Of a stretch of 64,000 nucleotides of DNA, positions 21,277 through 34,700 are shown piece by piece. Each line of letters starts with the position of its first letter. The stretch's first letter is position 1. Both the position numbers and the translations under genes were made by a program. The notes below the pieces were generated by a model. That model was given only the letters and a program-made list of their open reading frames with translations. It searched no databases and had not been told where the DNA came from. The DNA is taken from positions 1 to 64,000 of the forward strand of contig JANZKI010000131.1 in NCBI GenBank assembly GCA_029224185.1, read 5' to 3'. Origin of the DNA: Karalla daura. Lineage: Eukaryota; Chordata; Actinopteri; Chaetodontiformes; Leiognathidae.

Positions 21277-21993
21277 CTATTTACAGCCCCCTGCGTAGGA
21301 AACGGTGGGGAAAAGCGCATTGAAAAAGTTTGACACATGCGCCATTGGCCAATACGCAGTGCAGCAACAGGCCAAAACAGTGTTTAGAACGCTTATTTGA
21401 GCCTGTTTACAGCCCCCTTCATGGGAGACTGTGGGGAAAAGCGCTTTCAAAAAGTTTGTTGACACATGCACCATTGGCAAAGACAGAGTGCAGCAACAGG
21501 CCTGAAAAGTGTTTAGAATGCTTATTTGAGCCTGTTTAAAGCCCCCTGCATAGGGGACTGTGGGGAAAAGCGCTTTGAAAAAGTTTGACACATGCACCAT
21601 TGGCCAATACGCAGTGCAGCAACAGGCCTGAAAAGTGTTTAGAACGCTCATTTGAGCCATTTTACAGCCCCCTTTATGGGAGACTGTGGGGAAAAGCGCT
21701 TTGAAAAGGTTTGTTGACACATGCACCATTGGCGAAGACGCAGTGCAGCAACAGGCCCGAAGAGTGTTTAGAACGCTTCGTTGAGCCTGTTTACAGCCCC
21801 CTGCACCTGCATAGGAGAGTGTGGGGAAAAGCGCTTTGAAAAGGTTTGTTGACACATGCACCACTGGCCAATACGCAGTGCAGCAACAGGCCTGAAAAGT
21901 GTTTAGAACGCTTAGTTGAGCCTGTTTAAAGCCCCCTGCAAAGGAGACTGTGGGGAAAAGCGTTTTGAAAAAGTTTGTTGACACATGCACCAT
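21277..21993 (-). other. Longest open frame in the array (238 codons), judged non-coding
   Basis: The frame spans about 5.5 type a monomers and translates as 43-residue repeats containing HVSTNFFKALFPTV and FQACCCTAYWP. It is long because 129 is divisible by three, the type a indels are +6 or -3, and a single T-to-G change at 21,734 (GGCTAAG to GGCGAAG) removes a stop present in most cassettes. Identical or nearly identical frames occur at 34,513, 50,704 and 55,071 inside the segment duplicates. There is no signal peptide, recognisable domain, splice structure or promoter. Conservation is explained by DNA-level duplication. I record it only because it is the longest frame. Confidence 0.8.
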
Positions 21994-23716
21994 TGGCCAA
22001 TACGCAGTGCAGCAACAGGCCTAAACAGTGTTTAGAACGCCTAGTTGGGCCTGTTTACAGCCCCCTGCGTAAGAAACGTTGGGGAAAAGCGCTTTGAAAA
22101 AGTGTGTTGACGCATTCACCATGGGCCATTACGCAGTGCAGCAACAGGCCTAAACAGTGTTTAGAAGGCCTAGTTGGGCCTGTTTAAAACCCCCTGCATT
22201 GGAAACGGTGGGGAAAAGTGCTTTGAAAAAGTGTGTACACATTCACCATCGGACATTACGCAGTGCAGCAAGAGGCCTAAACAGTGTTTAGAAGGCCTAG
22301 TTGGGCCTGTTTAAAACCCCCTGCATTGGAAACGGTGGGGAAAAGCGCTTTGAAAAAGTGTGTACGCATTCACCATGGGCCATTACGCAGTGCAGCAAGA
22401 GGCCTAAACAGTGTTTAAAACGCCTAGTTGGGCCTGTTTACAGCCCCCTGCGTAGGAAACGGTGGGGAAAAGCGCTTTGAAAAAGTGTGTTGACGCATTC
22501 ACCATGGGCCATTACGTAGTGCAGCAACAGGCCTAAACAGTGTTTAGAGCGCCTAGTTGGGCCTGTTTACAGCCCCCTGCGTAAGAAACGGTGGGGAAAA
22601 GCGCTTTGAAAAAGTGTGTTGACGCATTCACCATGGGCCACTTAGCAGTGCAGCAACAGGCCTAAACAGTGTTTAAAACGCCTAGTTGGGCCTGTTTACA
22701 ACCCCCTGCATTGGAAACGGTGGGGAAAAGCGCTTTGAAAAAGTGTGTTGACGCATTCACCATCGGCCATTACGCAGTGCAGCAACAGGCCTAAACAATG
22801 TTTAGAACGCCTAGTTGGGCCTATTTACAGCCCCCTGCGTAGGAAACGGTGGGGAAAAGCGCATTGAAAAAGTTTGACACATGCGCCATTGGCCAATACG
22901 CGGTGCAGCAACAGGCCAAAACAGTGTTTAGAACGCCTAGTTGGGCCTGTTTAAAGCCCCCTGCAAAGGAGACTGTGGGGAAAAGCGTTTTGAAAAAGTT
23001 TGTTGACACATGCACCATTGGCCAATACGCAGTGCAGCAACAGGCCTAAACAGTGTTTAGAACGCCTAGTTGAGCCTGTTTAAAGCCCCCTGCAAAGGAG
23101 ACTGTGGGGAAAAGCGTTTTGAAAAAGTTTGTTGACACATGCACCATTGGCCAATACGCAGTGCAGCAACAGGCCTAAACAGTGTTTAGAACGCCTAGTT
23201 GGGCCTGTTTACAGCCCCCTGCATCAGAAACGGTGGGAAAAAGCGCTTTGAAAAAGTGTGTTGACGCATTCACCATGGGCCATTACGCAGTGCAGCAACA
23301 GGCCTAAACAGTGTTTAGAACGCCTAGTTGGGCCTGTTTACAGCCCCCTGCGTAGGAAACGGTGGGGAAAAGCGCTTTGAAAAAGTGTGTTGACGCATTC
23401 ACCATCGGCCATTACGCAGTGCATCAACAGGCCAAAACAGTGTTTAGATCGCCTAGTTGGGCCTGTTTACAGCCCCCTGCGTCGGAAACGGTGAGGATAA
23501 GCGCTTTGAAAAAGTGTGTTGACGCATTCACCATTGGCCATGACGCAGTGCAGCAACAGGCCTAAACAGTGTTTAGAACGCCTAGTTGGGCCTGTTTACA
23601 GCCCCCTGCATCGGAAACGGTGGGAAAAAGCGCTTTGAAAAAGTGTGTTGACGCATTCACCATCGGACATTACGCAGTGCAGCAACAGGCCTAAACAGTG
23701 TTTAGAACGCCTAGTT

Positions 23717-23734
23717 GGGGCTGTTTACAGCCCC
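23717..23734. other. Perfect dyad GGGGCTGT-TT-ACAGCCCC
   Basis: Most monomers have GGGCCTGTTTACAGCCCC here, an 8-bp inverted repeat with one mismatch around a TT centre. In this monomer the change TTGGGGC makes the arms perfectly complementary. The same variant is carried to about 36,953-36,970 and 57,511-57,528 by the large duplications. Confidence 0.8.
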
Positions 23735-26700
23735 CTGCATCAGAAACGGTGGGAAAAAGCGCTTTGAAAAAGTGTGTTGACGCATTCACCATGGGCCATT
23801 ACACAGTGCAGCAACAGGCCTAAACAGTGTTTAGATCGCCTAGTTGGGCCTGTTTACAGCCCCCTGCGTAAGAAACGTTGGGGAAAAGCGCTTTGAAAAA
23901 GTGTGTTGACGCATTCACCATGGGCCACTTAGCAGTGCAGCAACAGGCCTAAACAGTGTTTAAAACGCCTAGTTGGGCCTGTTTACAACCCCCTGCATTG
24001 GAAACGGTGGGGAAAAGCGCTTTGAAAAAGTGTGTTGACGCATTCACCATCGGCCATTACGCAGTGCAGCAACAGGCCTAAACAATGTTTAGAACGCCTA
24101 GTTGGGCCTATTTACAGCCCCCTGCGTAGGAAACGGTGGGGAAAAGCGCTTTGAAAAAGTGTGTTGACGCATTCACCATCGGCCATTACGCAGTGCATCA
24201 ACAGGCCAAAACAATATTTAGAACGCCTAGTTGGGCCTATTTACAGCCCCCTGCGTAGGAAACGGTGGGGAAAAGCGCTTTGAAAAAGTGTGTTGACGCA
24301 TTCACCATTGGCCATGACGCAGTGCAGCAACAGGCCTAAACAGTGTTTAGAACGCCTAGTTGGGCCTGTTTACAGCCCCCTGCATCAGAAACGGTGGGAA
24401 AAAGCGCTTTGAAAAAGTGTGTTGACGCATTCACCATGGGCCATTACGCAGTGCAGCAACAGGCCTAAACAGTGTTTAGAACGCCTAGTTGGGCCTATTT
24501 ACAGCCCCCTGCATCAGAAACGGTGGGAAAAAGCGCTTTGAAAAAGTGTGTTGACGCATTCAACATGGGCCATTACGCAGTGCAGCAACAGGCCTAAACA
24601 GTGTTTAGAACGCCTAGTTGGGCCTGTTTACAGCCCCCTGCGTACGAAACGTTGGGGAAAAGCGCTTTGAAAAAGTGTGTTGACGCATTCACCATGGGCC
24701 ACTTACTAGTGCAGCAACAGGCCTAAAAAGTGTTTAAAACGCCTAGTTGGGCCTGTTTACAACCCCCTGCATTGGAAACGGTGGGGAAAAGCGCTTTGAA
24801 AAAGTGTGTACGCATTCACCATGGGCCATTACGCAGTGCAGCAAGAGGCCTAAACAGTGTTTAAAACGCCTAGTTGGGCCTGTTTACAGCCCCCTGCATC
24901 AGAAACGGTGGGGAAAAGCGCTTTGAAAAAGTGTGTTGACGCATTCACCATGGGCCATTACGCAGTGCAGCAACAGGCCTAAACAGTGTTTAGAACGCCT
25001 AGTTGGGCCTGTTTACAGCCCCCTGCGTAAGAAACGTTGGGGAAAAGCGCTTTGAAAAAGTGTGTTGACGCATTCACCATGGGCCACTTACTAGTGCAGC
25101 AACAGGCCTAAAAAGTGTTTAAAACGCCTAGTTGGGCCTGTTTACAGCCCCCTGCATCAGAAACGGTGGGAAAAAGCGCTTTGAAAAAGTGTGTTGACGC
25201 ATTCACCATGGGCCATTACGCAGTGCAGCAACAGGCCTAAACAGTGTTTAAAACGCCTAGTTGGGCCTGTTTACAACCCCCTGCATTGGAAACGGTGGGG
25301 AAAAGCGCTTTGAAAAAGTGTGTTGACGCATTCACCATCGGCCATTACGCAGTGCATCAACAGGCCAAAACAGTGTTTAGATCGCCTAGTTGGGCCTGTT
25401 TACAGCCCCCTGCGTCGGAAACGGTGAGGATAAGCGCTTTGAAAAAGTGTGTTGACGCATTCACCATTGGCCATGACGCAGTGCAGCAACAGGCCTAAAC
25501 AGTGTTTAGATCGCCTAGTTGGGCCTGTTTACAGCCCCCTGCATCAGAAACGGTGGGAAAAAGCGCTTTGAAAAAGTGTGTTGACGCATTCACCATGGGC
25601 CTTTACGCAGTGCAGCAACAGGCCTAAACAGTGTTTAAAACGCCTAGTTGGGCCTGTTTACAACCCCCTGCATTGGAAACGGTGGGGAAAAGCGCTTTGA
25701 AAAAGTGTGTTGACGCATTCACCATCGGCCATTACGCAGTGCAGCAACAGGCCTAAACAATGTTTAGAACGCCTAGTTGGGCCTATTTACAGCCCCCTGC
25801 GTAGGAAACGGTGGGGAAAAGCGCATTGAAAAAGTTTGACACATGCGCCATTGGCCAATACGCAGTGCAGCAACAGGCCAAAACAGTGTTTAGAACGCTT
25901 ATTTGAGCCTGTTTACAGCCCCCTTCATGGGAGACTGTGGGGAAAAGCGCTTTCAAAAAGTTTGTTGACACATGCACCATTGGCAAAGACAGAGTGCAGC
26001 AACAGGCCTGAAAAGTGTTTAGAATGCTTATTTGAGCCTGTTTAAAGCCCCCTGCATAGGGGACTGTGGGGAAAAGCGCTTTGAAAAAGTTTGACACATG
26101 CACCATTGGCCAATACGCAGTGCAGCAACAGGCCTGAAAAGTGTTTAGAACGCTCATTTGAGCCATTTTACAGCCCCCTTTATGGGAGACTGTGGGGAAA
26201 AGCGCTTTGAAAAGGTTTGTTGACACATGCACCATTGGCTAAGACGCAGTGCTGCAACAGGCCTAAACAATATTTAGAACGCCTAGTTGGGCCTATTTAC
26301 AGCCCCCTGCGTAGGAAACGGTGGGGAAAAGCGCTTTGAAAAAGTGTGTTGACGCATTCACCATCGGCCATTACGCAGTGCATCAACAGGCCAAAACAGT
26401 GTTTAGATCGCCTAGTTGGGCCTGTTTACAGCCCCCTGCGTCGGAAACGGTGAGGATAAGCGCTTTGAAAAAGTGTGTTGACGCATTCACCATTGGCCAT
26501 GACGCAGTGCAGCAACAGGCCTAAACAGTGTTTAGAACGCCTAGTTGGGCCTGTTTACAGCCCCCTGCATCAGAAACGGTGGGAAAAAGCGCTTTGAAAA
26601 AGTGTGTTGACGCATTCACCATGGGCCATTACGCAGTGCAGCAACAGGCCTAAACAGTGTTTAGAACGCCTAGTTGGGCCTGTTTACAGCCCCCTGCGTA

Positions 26701-29700
26701 AGAAACGTTGGGGAAAAGCGCTTTGAAAAAGTGTGTTGACGCATTCACCATGGGCCACTTACTAGTGCAGCAACAGGCCTAAAAAGTGTTTAAAACGCCT
26801 AGTTGGGCCTGTTTACAACCCCCTGCATTGGAAACGGTGGGGAAAAGCGCTTTGAAAAAGTGTGTTGACGCATTCACCATCGGCCATTACGCACTGCATC
26901 AACAGGCCAAAACAGTGTTTAGATCGCCTAGTTGGGCCTGTTTACAGCCCCCTGCGTCGGAAATGGTGAGGATAAGCGCTTTGAAAAAGTGTGTTGACGC
27001 ATTCACCATTGGCCATGACGCAGTGCAGCAACAGGCCTAAACAGTGTTTAGAACGCCTAGTTGGGCCTGTTTACAGCCCCCTGCGTAGGAAACGGTGGGA
27101 AAAAGCGCTTTGAAAAAGTGTGTTGACGCATTCACCATGGGCCATTACGCAGTGCAGCAACAGGCCTAAACAGTGTTTAAAACGCCTAGTTGGGCCTGTT
27201 TACAACCCCCTGCATCGGAAACGGTGGGGAAAAGCGCTTTGAAAAAGTGTGTTGACGCATTCACCATCGGCCATTACGCAGTGCAGCAACAGGCCTAAAC
27301 AATGTTTAGAACGCCGAGTTGGGCCTATTTACAGCCCCCTGCGTAGGAAACGGTGGGGAAAAGCGCATTGAAAAAGTTTGACACATGCGCCATTGGCCAA
27401 TACGCAGTGCAGCAACAGGCCAAAACAGTGTTTAGAACGCTTATTTGAGCCTGTTTACAGCCCCCTTCATGGGAGACTGTGGGGAAAAGCGCTTTCAAAA
27501 AGTTTGTTGACACATGCACCATTGGCAAAGACAGAGTGCAGCAACAGGCCTGAAAAGTGTTTAGAATGCTTATTTGAGCCTGTTTAAAGCCCCCTGCATA
27601 GGGGAATGTGGGGAAAAGCGCTTTGAAAAAGTTTGACACATGCACCATTGGCCAATACGCAGTGCAGCAACAGGCCTAAACAGTGTTTAGAACGCCTAGT
27701 TGGGCCTGTTTACAGCCCCCTGCATCAGAAACGGTGGGAAAAAGCGCTTTGAAAAAGTGTGTTGACGCATTCACCATGGGCCATTACGCAGTGCAGCAAC
27801 AGGCCTAAACAGTGTTTAGAACGCCTAGTTGGGCCTGTTTACAGCCCCCTGCATCAGAAACGGTGGGAAAAAGCGCTTTGAAAAAGTGTGTTGACGCATT
27901 CACCATGGGCCATTACGCAGTGCAGCAACAGGCCTAAACAGTGTTTAGAACGCCTAGTTGGGCCTGTTTACAGCCCCCTGCGTAAGAAACGTTGGGGAAA
28001 AGCGCTTTGAAAAAGTGTGTTGACGCATTCACCATGGGCCACTTACTAGTGCAGCAACAGGCCTAAAAAGTGTTTAAAACGCCTAGTTGGGCCTGTTTAC
28101 AACCCCCTGCATTGGAAACGGTGGGGAAAAGCGCTTTGAAAAAGTGTGTTGACGCATTCACCATCGGCCATTACGCAGTACTGCAACAGGCCTAAACAAT
28201 GTTTAGAACGCCTAGTTGGGCCTATTTACAGCCCCCTGCGTAGGAAACGGTGGGGAAAAGCGCTTTGAAAAAGTGTGTTGACGCATTCACCATCGGCCAT
28301 TACGCAGTGCATCAACAGGCCAAAACAGTGTTTAGATCGCCTAGTTGGGCCTATTTACAGCCCCCTGCGTAGGAAACGGTGGGGAAAAGCGCATTGAAAA
28401 AGTTTGACACATGCGCCATTGGCCAATACGCAGTGCAGCAACAGGCCAAAACAGTGTTTAGAACGCTTATTTGAGCCTGTTTACAGCCCCCTTCATGGGA
28501 GACTGTGGGGAAAAGCGCTTTCAAAAAGTTTGTTGACACATGCACCATTGGCAAAGACAGAGTGCAGCAACAGGCCTGAAAAGTGTTTAGAATGCTTATT
28601 TGAGCCTGTTTAAAGCCCCCTGCATAGGGGACTGTGGGGAAAAGCGCTTTGAAAAAGTTTGACACATGCACCATTGGCCAATACGCAGTGCAGCAACAGG
28701 CCTGAAAAGTGTTTAGAACGCTCATTTGAGCCATTTTACAGCCCCCTTTATGGGAGACTGTGGGGAAAAGCGCTTTGAAAAGGTTTGTTGACACATGCAC
28801 CATTGGCTAAGACGCAGTGCTGCAACAGGCCTAAACAATATTTAGAACGCCTAGTTGGGCCTATTTACAGCCCCCTGCGTAGGAAACGGTGGGGAAAAGC
28901 GCTTTGAAAAAGTGTGTTGACGCATTCACCATCGGCCATTACGCAGTGCATCAACAGGCCAAAACAGTGTTTAGATCGCCTAGTTGGGCCTGTTTACAGC
29001 CCCCTGCGTCGGAAACGGTGAGGATAAGCGCTTTGAAAAAGTGTGTTGACGCATTCACCATTGGCCATGACGCAGTGCAGCAACAGGCCTAAACAGTGTT
29101 TAGAACGCCTAGTTGGGCCTGTTTACAGCCCCCTGCATCAGAAACGGTGGGAAAAAGCGCTTTGAAAAAGTGTGTTGACGCATTCACCATGGGCCATTAC
29201 GCAGTGCAGCAACAGGCCTAAACAGTGTTTAGAACGCCTAGTTGGGCCTGTTTACAGCCCCCTGCGTAAGAAACGTTGGGGAAAAGCGCTTTGAAAAAGT
29301 GTGTTGACGCATTCACCATGGGCCACTTACTAGTGCAGCAACAGGCCTAAAAAGTGTTTAAAACGCCTAGTTGGGCCTGTTTACAACCCCCTGCATTGGA
29401 AACGGTGGGGAAAAGCGCTTTGAAAAAGTGTGTTGACGCATTCACCATCGGCCATTACGCAGTGCTGCAACAGGCCTAAACAATGTTTAGAACGCCTAGT
29501 TGGGCCTATTTACAGCCCCCTGCGTAGGAAACGGTGGGGAAAAGCGCTTTGAAAAAGTGTGTTGACGCATTCACCATCGGCCATTACGCAGTGCATCAAC
29601 AGGCCAAAACAGTGTTTAGATCGCCTAGTTGGGCCTGTTTACAGCCCCCTGCGTCGGAAATGGTGAGGATAAGCGCTTTGAAAAAGTGTGTTGACGCATT

Positions 29701-29980
29701 CACCATTGGCCATGACGCAGTGCAGCAACAGGCCTAAACAGTGTTTAGAACGCCTAGTTGGGCCTGTTTACAGCCCCCTGCGTAGGAAACGGTGGGAAAA
29801 AGCGCTTTGAAAAAGTGTGTTGACGCATTCACCATGGGCCATTACGCAGTGCAGCAACAGGCCTAAACAGTGTTTAGAACGCCTAGTTGGGCCTGTTTAC
29901 AACCCCCTGCATCGGAAACGGTGGGGAAAAGCGCTTTGAAAAAGTGTGTTGACGCATTCACCATCGGCCATTACGCAGTG

Positions 29981-31767
29981 CAGCAACAGGCCTAAACAAT
30001 GTTTAGAACGCCGAGTTGGGCCTATTTACAGCCCCCTGCGTAGGAAACGGTGGGGAAAAGCGCATTGAAAAAGTTTTACACATGCGCCATTGGCCAATAC
30101 GCAGTGCAGCAACAGGCCAAAACAGTGTTTAGAACGCTTATTTGAGCCTGTTTACAGCCCCCTTCATGGGAGACTGTGGGGAAAAGCGCTTTCAAAAAGT
30201 TTGTTGACACATGCACCATTGGCAAAGACAGAGTGCAGCAACAGGCCTGAAAAGTGTTTAGAATGCTTATTTGAGCCTGTTTAAAGCCCCCTGCATAGGG
30301 GAATGTGGGGAAAAGCGCTTTGAAAAAGTTTGACACATGCACCATTGGCCAATACGCAGTGCAGCAACAGGCCTAAACAGTGTTTAGAACGCCTAGTTGG
30401 GCCTGTTTACAGCCCCCTGCATCAGAAACGGTGGGAAAAAGCGCTTTGAAAAAGTGTGTTGACGCATTCACCATGGGCCATTACGCAGTGCAGCAACAGG
30501 CCTAAACAGTGTTTAGAACGCCTAGTTGGGCCTGTTTACAGCCCCCTGCATCAGAAACGGTGGGAAAAAGCGCTTTGAAAAAGTGTGTTGACGCATTCAC
30601 CATGGGCCATTACGCAGTGCAGCAACAGGCCTAAACAGTGTTTAGAACGCCTAGTTGGGCCTGTTTACAGCCCCCTGCGTAAGAAACGTTGGGGAAAAGC
30701 GCTTTGAAAAAGTGTGTTGACGCATTCACCATGGGCCACTTACTAGTGCAGCAACAGGCCTAAAAAGTGTTTAAAACGCCTAGTTGGGCCTGTTTACAAC
30801 CCCCTGCATTGGAAACGGTGGGGAAAAGCGCTTTGAAAAAGTGTGTTGACGCATTCACCATCGGCCATTACGCAGTGCTGCAACAGGCCTAAACAATGTT
30901 TAGAACGCCTAGTTGGGCCTATTTACAGCCCCCTGCGTAGGAAACGGTGGGGAAAAGCGCTTTGAAAAAGTGTGTTGACGCATTCACCATCGGCCATTAC
31001 GCAGTGCATCAACAGGCCAAAACAGTGTTTAGATCGCCTAGTTGGGCCTGTTTACAGCCCCCTGCGTCGGAAATGGTGAGGATAAGCGCTTTGAAAAAGT
31101 GTGTTGACGCATTCACCATTGGCCATGACGCAGTGCAGCAACAGGCCTAAACAGTGTTTAGAACGCCTAGTTGGGCCTGTTTACAGCCCCCTGCGTAGGA
31201 AACGGTGGGAAAAAGCGCTTTGAAAAAGTGTGTTGACGCATTCACCATGGGCCATTACGCAGTGCAGCAACAGGCCTAAACAGTGTTTAAAACGCCTAGT
31301 TGGGCCTGTTTACAACCCCCTGCATTGGAAACGGTGGGGAAAAGCGCTTTGAAAAAGTGTGTTGACGCATTCACCATCGGCCATTACGCAGTGCAGCAAC
31401 AGGCCTAAACAATGTTTAGAACGCCTAGTTGGGCCTATTTACAGCCCCCTGCGTATGAAACGGTGGGGAAAAGCGCATTGAAAAAGTTTGACACATGCGC
31501 CATTGGCCAATACGCAGTGCAGCAACAGGCCAAAACAGTGTTTAGAACGCTTATTTGAGCCTGTTTACAGCCCCCTTCATGGGAGACTGTGGGGAAAAGC
31601 GCTTTCAAAAAGTTTGTTGACACATGCACCATTGGCAAAGACAGAGTGCAGCAACAGGCCTGAAAAGTGTTTAGAATGCTTATTTGAGCCTGTTTAAAGC
31701 CCCCTGCATAGGGGACTGTGGGGAAAAGCGCTTTGAAAAAGTTTGACACATGCACCATTGGCCAATA
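29981..31767 (+). repeat. Bridge between the 11.4-kb segment and its duplicate
   Basis: The first kilobase matches 27,284-28,340 at +2,697, and the remainder continues in type b DNA with a further type a cassette. A private T in GTTTTACACATG (about 30,076) and the GCGTATGAAACGG variant (about 31,455) mark it. Both markers recur to the right (about 44,983; 46,362 and 47,646). Confidence 0.7.
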
Positions 31768-34700
31768 CGCAGTGCAGCAACAGGCCTAAACAGTGTTTAG
31801 AACGCCTAGTTGGGCCTGTTTACAGCCCCCTGCATCAGAAACGGTGGGAAAAAGCGCTTTGAAAAAGTGTGTTGACGCATTCACCATGGGCCATTACGCA
31901 GTGCAGCAACAGGCCTAAACAGTGTTTAGAACGCCTAGTTGGGCCTGTTTACAGGCCCCTGCATCAGAAACGGTGGGAAAAAGCGCTTTGAAAAAGTGTG
32001 TTGACGCATTCACCATGGGCCAATACGCAGTGCAGCAACAGGCCTAAACAGTGTTTAGAACGCCTAGTTGGGCCTGTTTACAGCCCCCTGCGTAAGAAAC
32101 GTTGGGGAAAAGCGCTTTGAAAAAGTGTGTTGACGCATTCACCATGGGCCACTTACTAGTGCAGCAACAGGCCTAAAAAGTGTTTAAAACGCCTAGTTGG
32201 GCCTGTTTACAACCCCCTGCATTGGAAACGGTGGGGAAAAGCGCTTTGAAAAAGTGTGTTGACGCATTCACCATCGGCCATTACGCAGTGCTGCAACAGG
32301 CCTAAACAATGTTTAGAACGCCTAGTTGGGCCTATTTACAACCCCCTGCGTAGGAAACGGTGGGGAAAAGCGCTTTGAAAAAGTGTGTTGACGCATTCAC
32401 CATCGGCCATTACGCAGTGCAGCAACAGGCCTAAACAATGTTTAGAACGCCTAGTTGGGCCTATTTACAGCCCCCTGCGTAGGAAACGGTGGGGAAAAGC
32501 GCTTTGAAAAAGTGTGTTGACGCATTCACCATTGGCCATGACGCAGTGCAGCAACAGGCCTAAACAGTGTTTAGAACGCCTAGTTGGGCCTGTTTACAGC
32601 CCCCTGCATCAGAAACGGTGGGAAAAAGCGCTTTGAAAAAGTGTGTTGACGCATTCACCATGGGCCATTACGCAGTGCAGCAACAGGCCTAAACAGTGTT
32701 TAGAACGCCTAGTTGGGCCTGTTTACAGCCCCCTGCATCAGAAACGGTGGGAAAAAGCGCTTTGAAAAAGTGTGTTGACGCATTCACCATGGGCCATTAC
32801 GCAGTGCAGCAACAGGCCTAAACAGTGTTTAGAACGCCTAGTTGGGCCTGTTTACAGCCCCCTGCGTAAGAAACGTTGGGGAAAAGCGCTTTGAAAAAGT
32901 GTGTTGACGCATTCACCATGGACCAATACTCAGTGCAGCAACAGGCCTAAAAAGTGTTTAAAACGCCTAGTTGGGCCTGTTTACAACCCCCTGCATTGGA
33001 AACGGTGGGGAAAAGCGCTTTGAAAAAGTGTGTTGACGCATTCACCATCGGCCATTACGCAGTGCTGCAACAGGCCTAAACAGTGTTTAAAACGCCTAGT
33101 TGGGCCTGTTTACAACCCCCTGCATTGGAAACGGTGGGGAAAAGCGCTTTGAAAAAGTGTGTTGACGCATTCACCATCGGCCATTACGCAGTGCAGCAAC
33201 AGGCCTAAACAGTGTTTAGAACGCCGAGTTGGGCCTATTTACAGCCCCCTGCGTAGGAAACGGTGGGGAAAAGCGCATTGAAAAAGTTTGACACATGCGC
33301 CATTGGCCAATACGCAGTGCAGCAACAGGCCAAAACAGTGTTTAGAACGCTTATTTGAGCCTGTTTACAGCCCCCTTCATGGGAGACTGTGGGGAAAAGC
33401 GCTTTCAAAAAGTTTGTTGACACATGCACCATTGGCAAAGACAGAGTGCAGCAACAGGCCTGAAAAGTGTTTAGAATGCTTATTTGAGCCTGTTTAAAGC
33501 CCCCTGCATAGGGGACTGTGGGGAAAAGCGCTTTGAAAAAGTTTGACACATGCACCATTGGCCAATACGCAGTGCAGCAACAGGCCTGAAAAGTGTTTAG
33601 AACGCTCATTAGAGCCATTTTACAGCCCCCTTTATGGGAGACTGTGGGGAAAAGCGCTTTGAAAAGGTTTGTTGACACATGCACCATTGGCTAAGACGCA
33701 GTGCAGCAACAGGCCCGAAGAGTGTTTAGAACGCTTCGTTGAGCCTGTTTACAGCCCCCTGCACCTGCATAGGAGAGTGTGCTTTGAAAAGGTTTGTTGA
33801 CACATGCACCACTGGCCAATACGCAGTACAGCAACAGGCCTGAAAAGTGTTTAGAACGCTTAGTTGAGCCTGTTTAAAGCCCCCTGCAAAAGAGACTGTG
33901 GGGAAAAGCGTTTTGAAAAAGTTTGTTGACACATGCACCATTGGCCAATACGCAGTGCAGCAACAGGCCTAAACAGTGTTTAGAAGGCCTAGTTGGGCCT
34001 GTTTAAAACCCCCTGCATTGGAAACGGTGGGGAAAAGTGCTTTGAAAAAGTGTGTACACATTCACCATCGGACATTACGCAGTGCAGCAAGAGGCCTAAA
34101 CAGTGTTTAGAAGGCCTAGTTGGGCCTGTTTAAAACCCCCTGCATTGGAAACGGTGGGGAAAAGCGCTTTGAAAAAGTGTGTTGACGCATTCACCATGGG
34201 CCATTACGTAGTGCAGCAACAGGCCTAAACAGTGTTTAGAGCGCCTAGTTGGGCCTGTTTACAGCCCCCTGCGTAAGAAACGGTGGGGAAAAGCGCTTTG
34301 AAAAAGTGTGTTGACGCATTCACCATGGGCCACTTAACAGTGCAGCAACAGGCCTAAACAGTGTTTAAAACGCCTAGTTGGGCCTGTTTACAACCCCCTG
34401 CATTGGAAACGGTGGGGAAAAGTGCTTTGAAAAAGTGTGTTGACGCATTCACCATCGGCCATTACGCAGTGCAGCAACAGGCCTAAACAATGTTTAGAAC
34501 GCCTAGTTGGGCCTATTTACAGCCCCCTGCGTAGGAAACGGTGGGGAAAAGCGCATTGAAAAAGTTTGACACATGCGCCATTGGCCAATACGCAGTGCAG
34601 CAACAGGCCAAAACAGTGTTTAGAACGCTTATTTGAGCCTGTTTACAGCCCCCTTCATGGGAGACTGTGGGGAAAAGCGCTTTCAAAAAGTTTGTTGACA

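Larger units (their letters stand above)
18532..29980 (+). repeat. 11.4-kb duplicated segment, copy 1
   Basis: This segment recurs at +13,236. It includes the ACAGGCCCCTGC monomer (18,715), a CATGGACCAATACTCAG monomer (about 19,680), a 10-bp-deleted type a monomer (about 20,541), the long type a run at 21,315-22,010, and the copy of the 4.85-kb segment from 25,130. I found five single-base differences from copy 2 by eye: 21,039 G/A, 22,272 G/C, 24,497 A/G, 25,726 C/T and 28,173 A/G. Confidence 0.9.
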
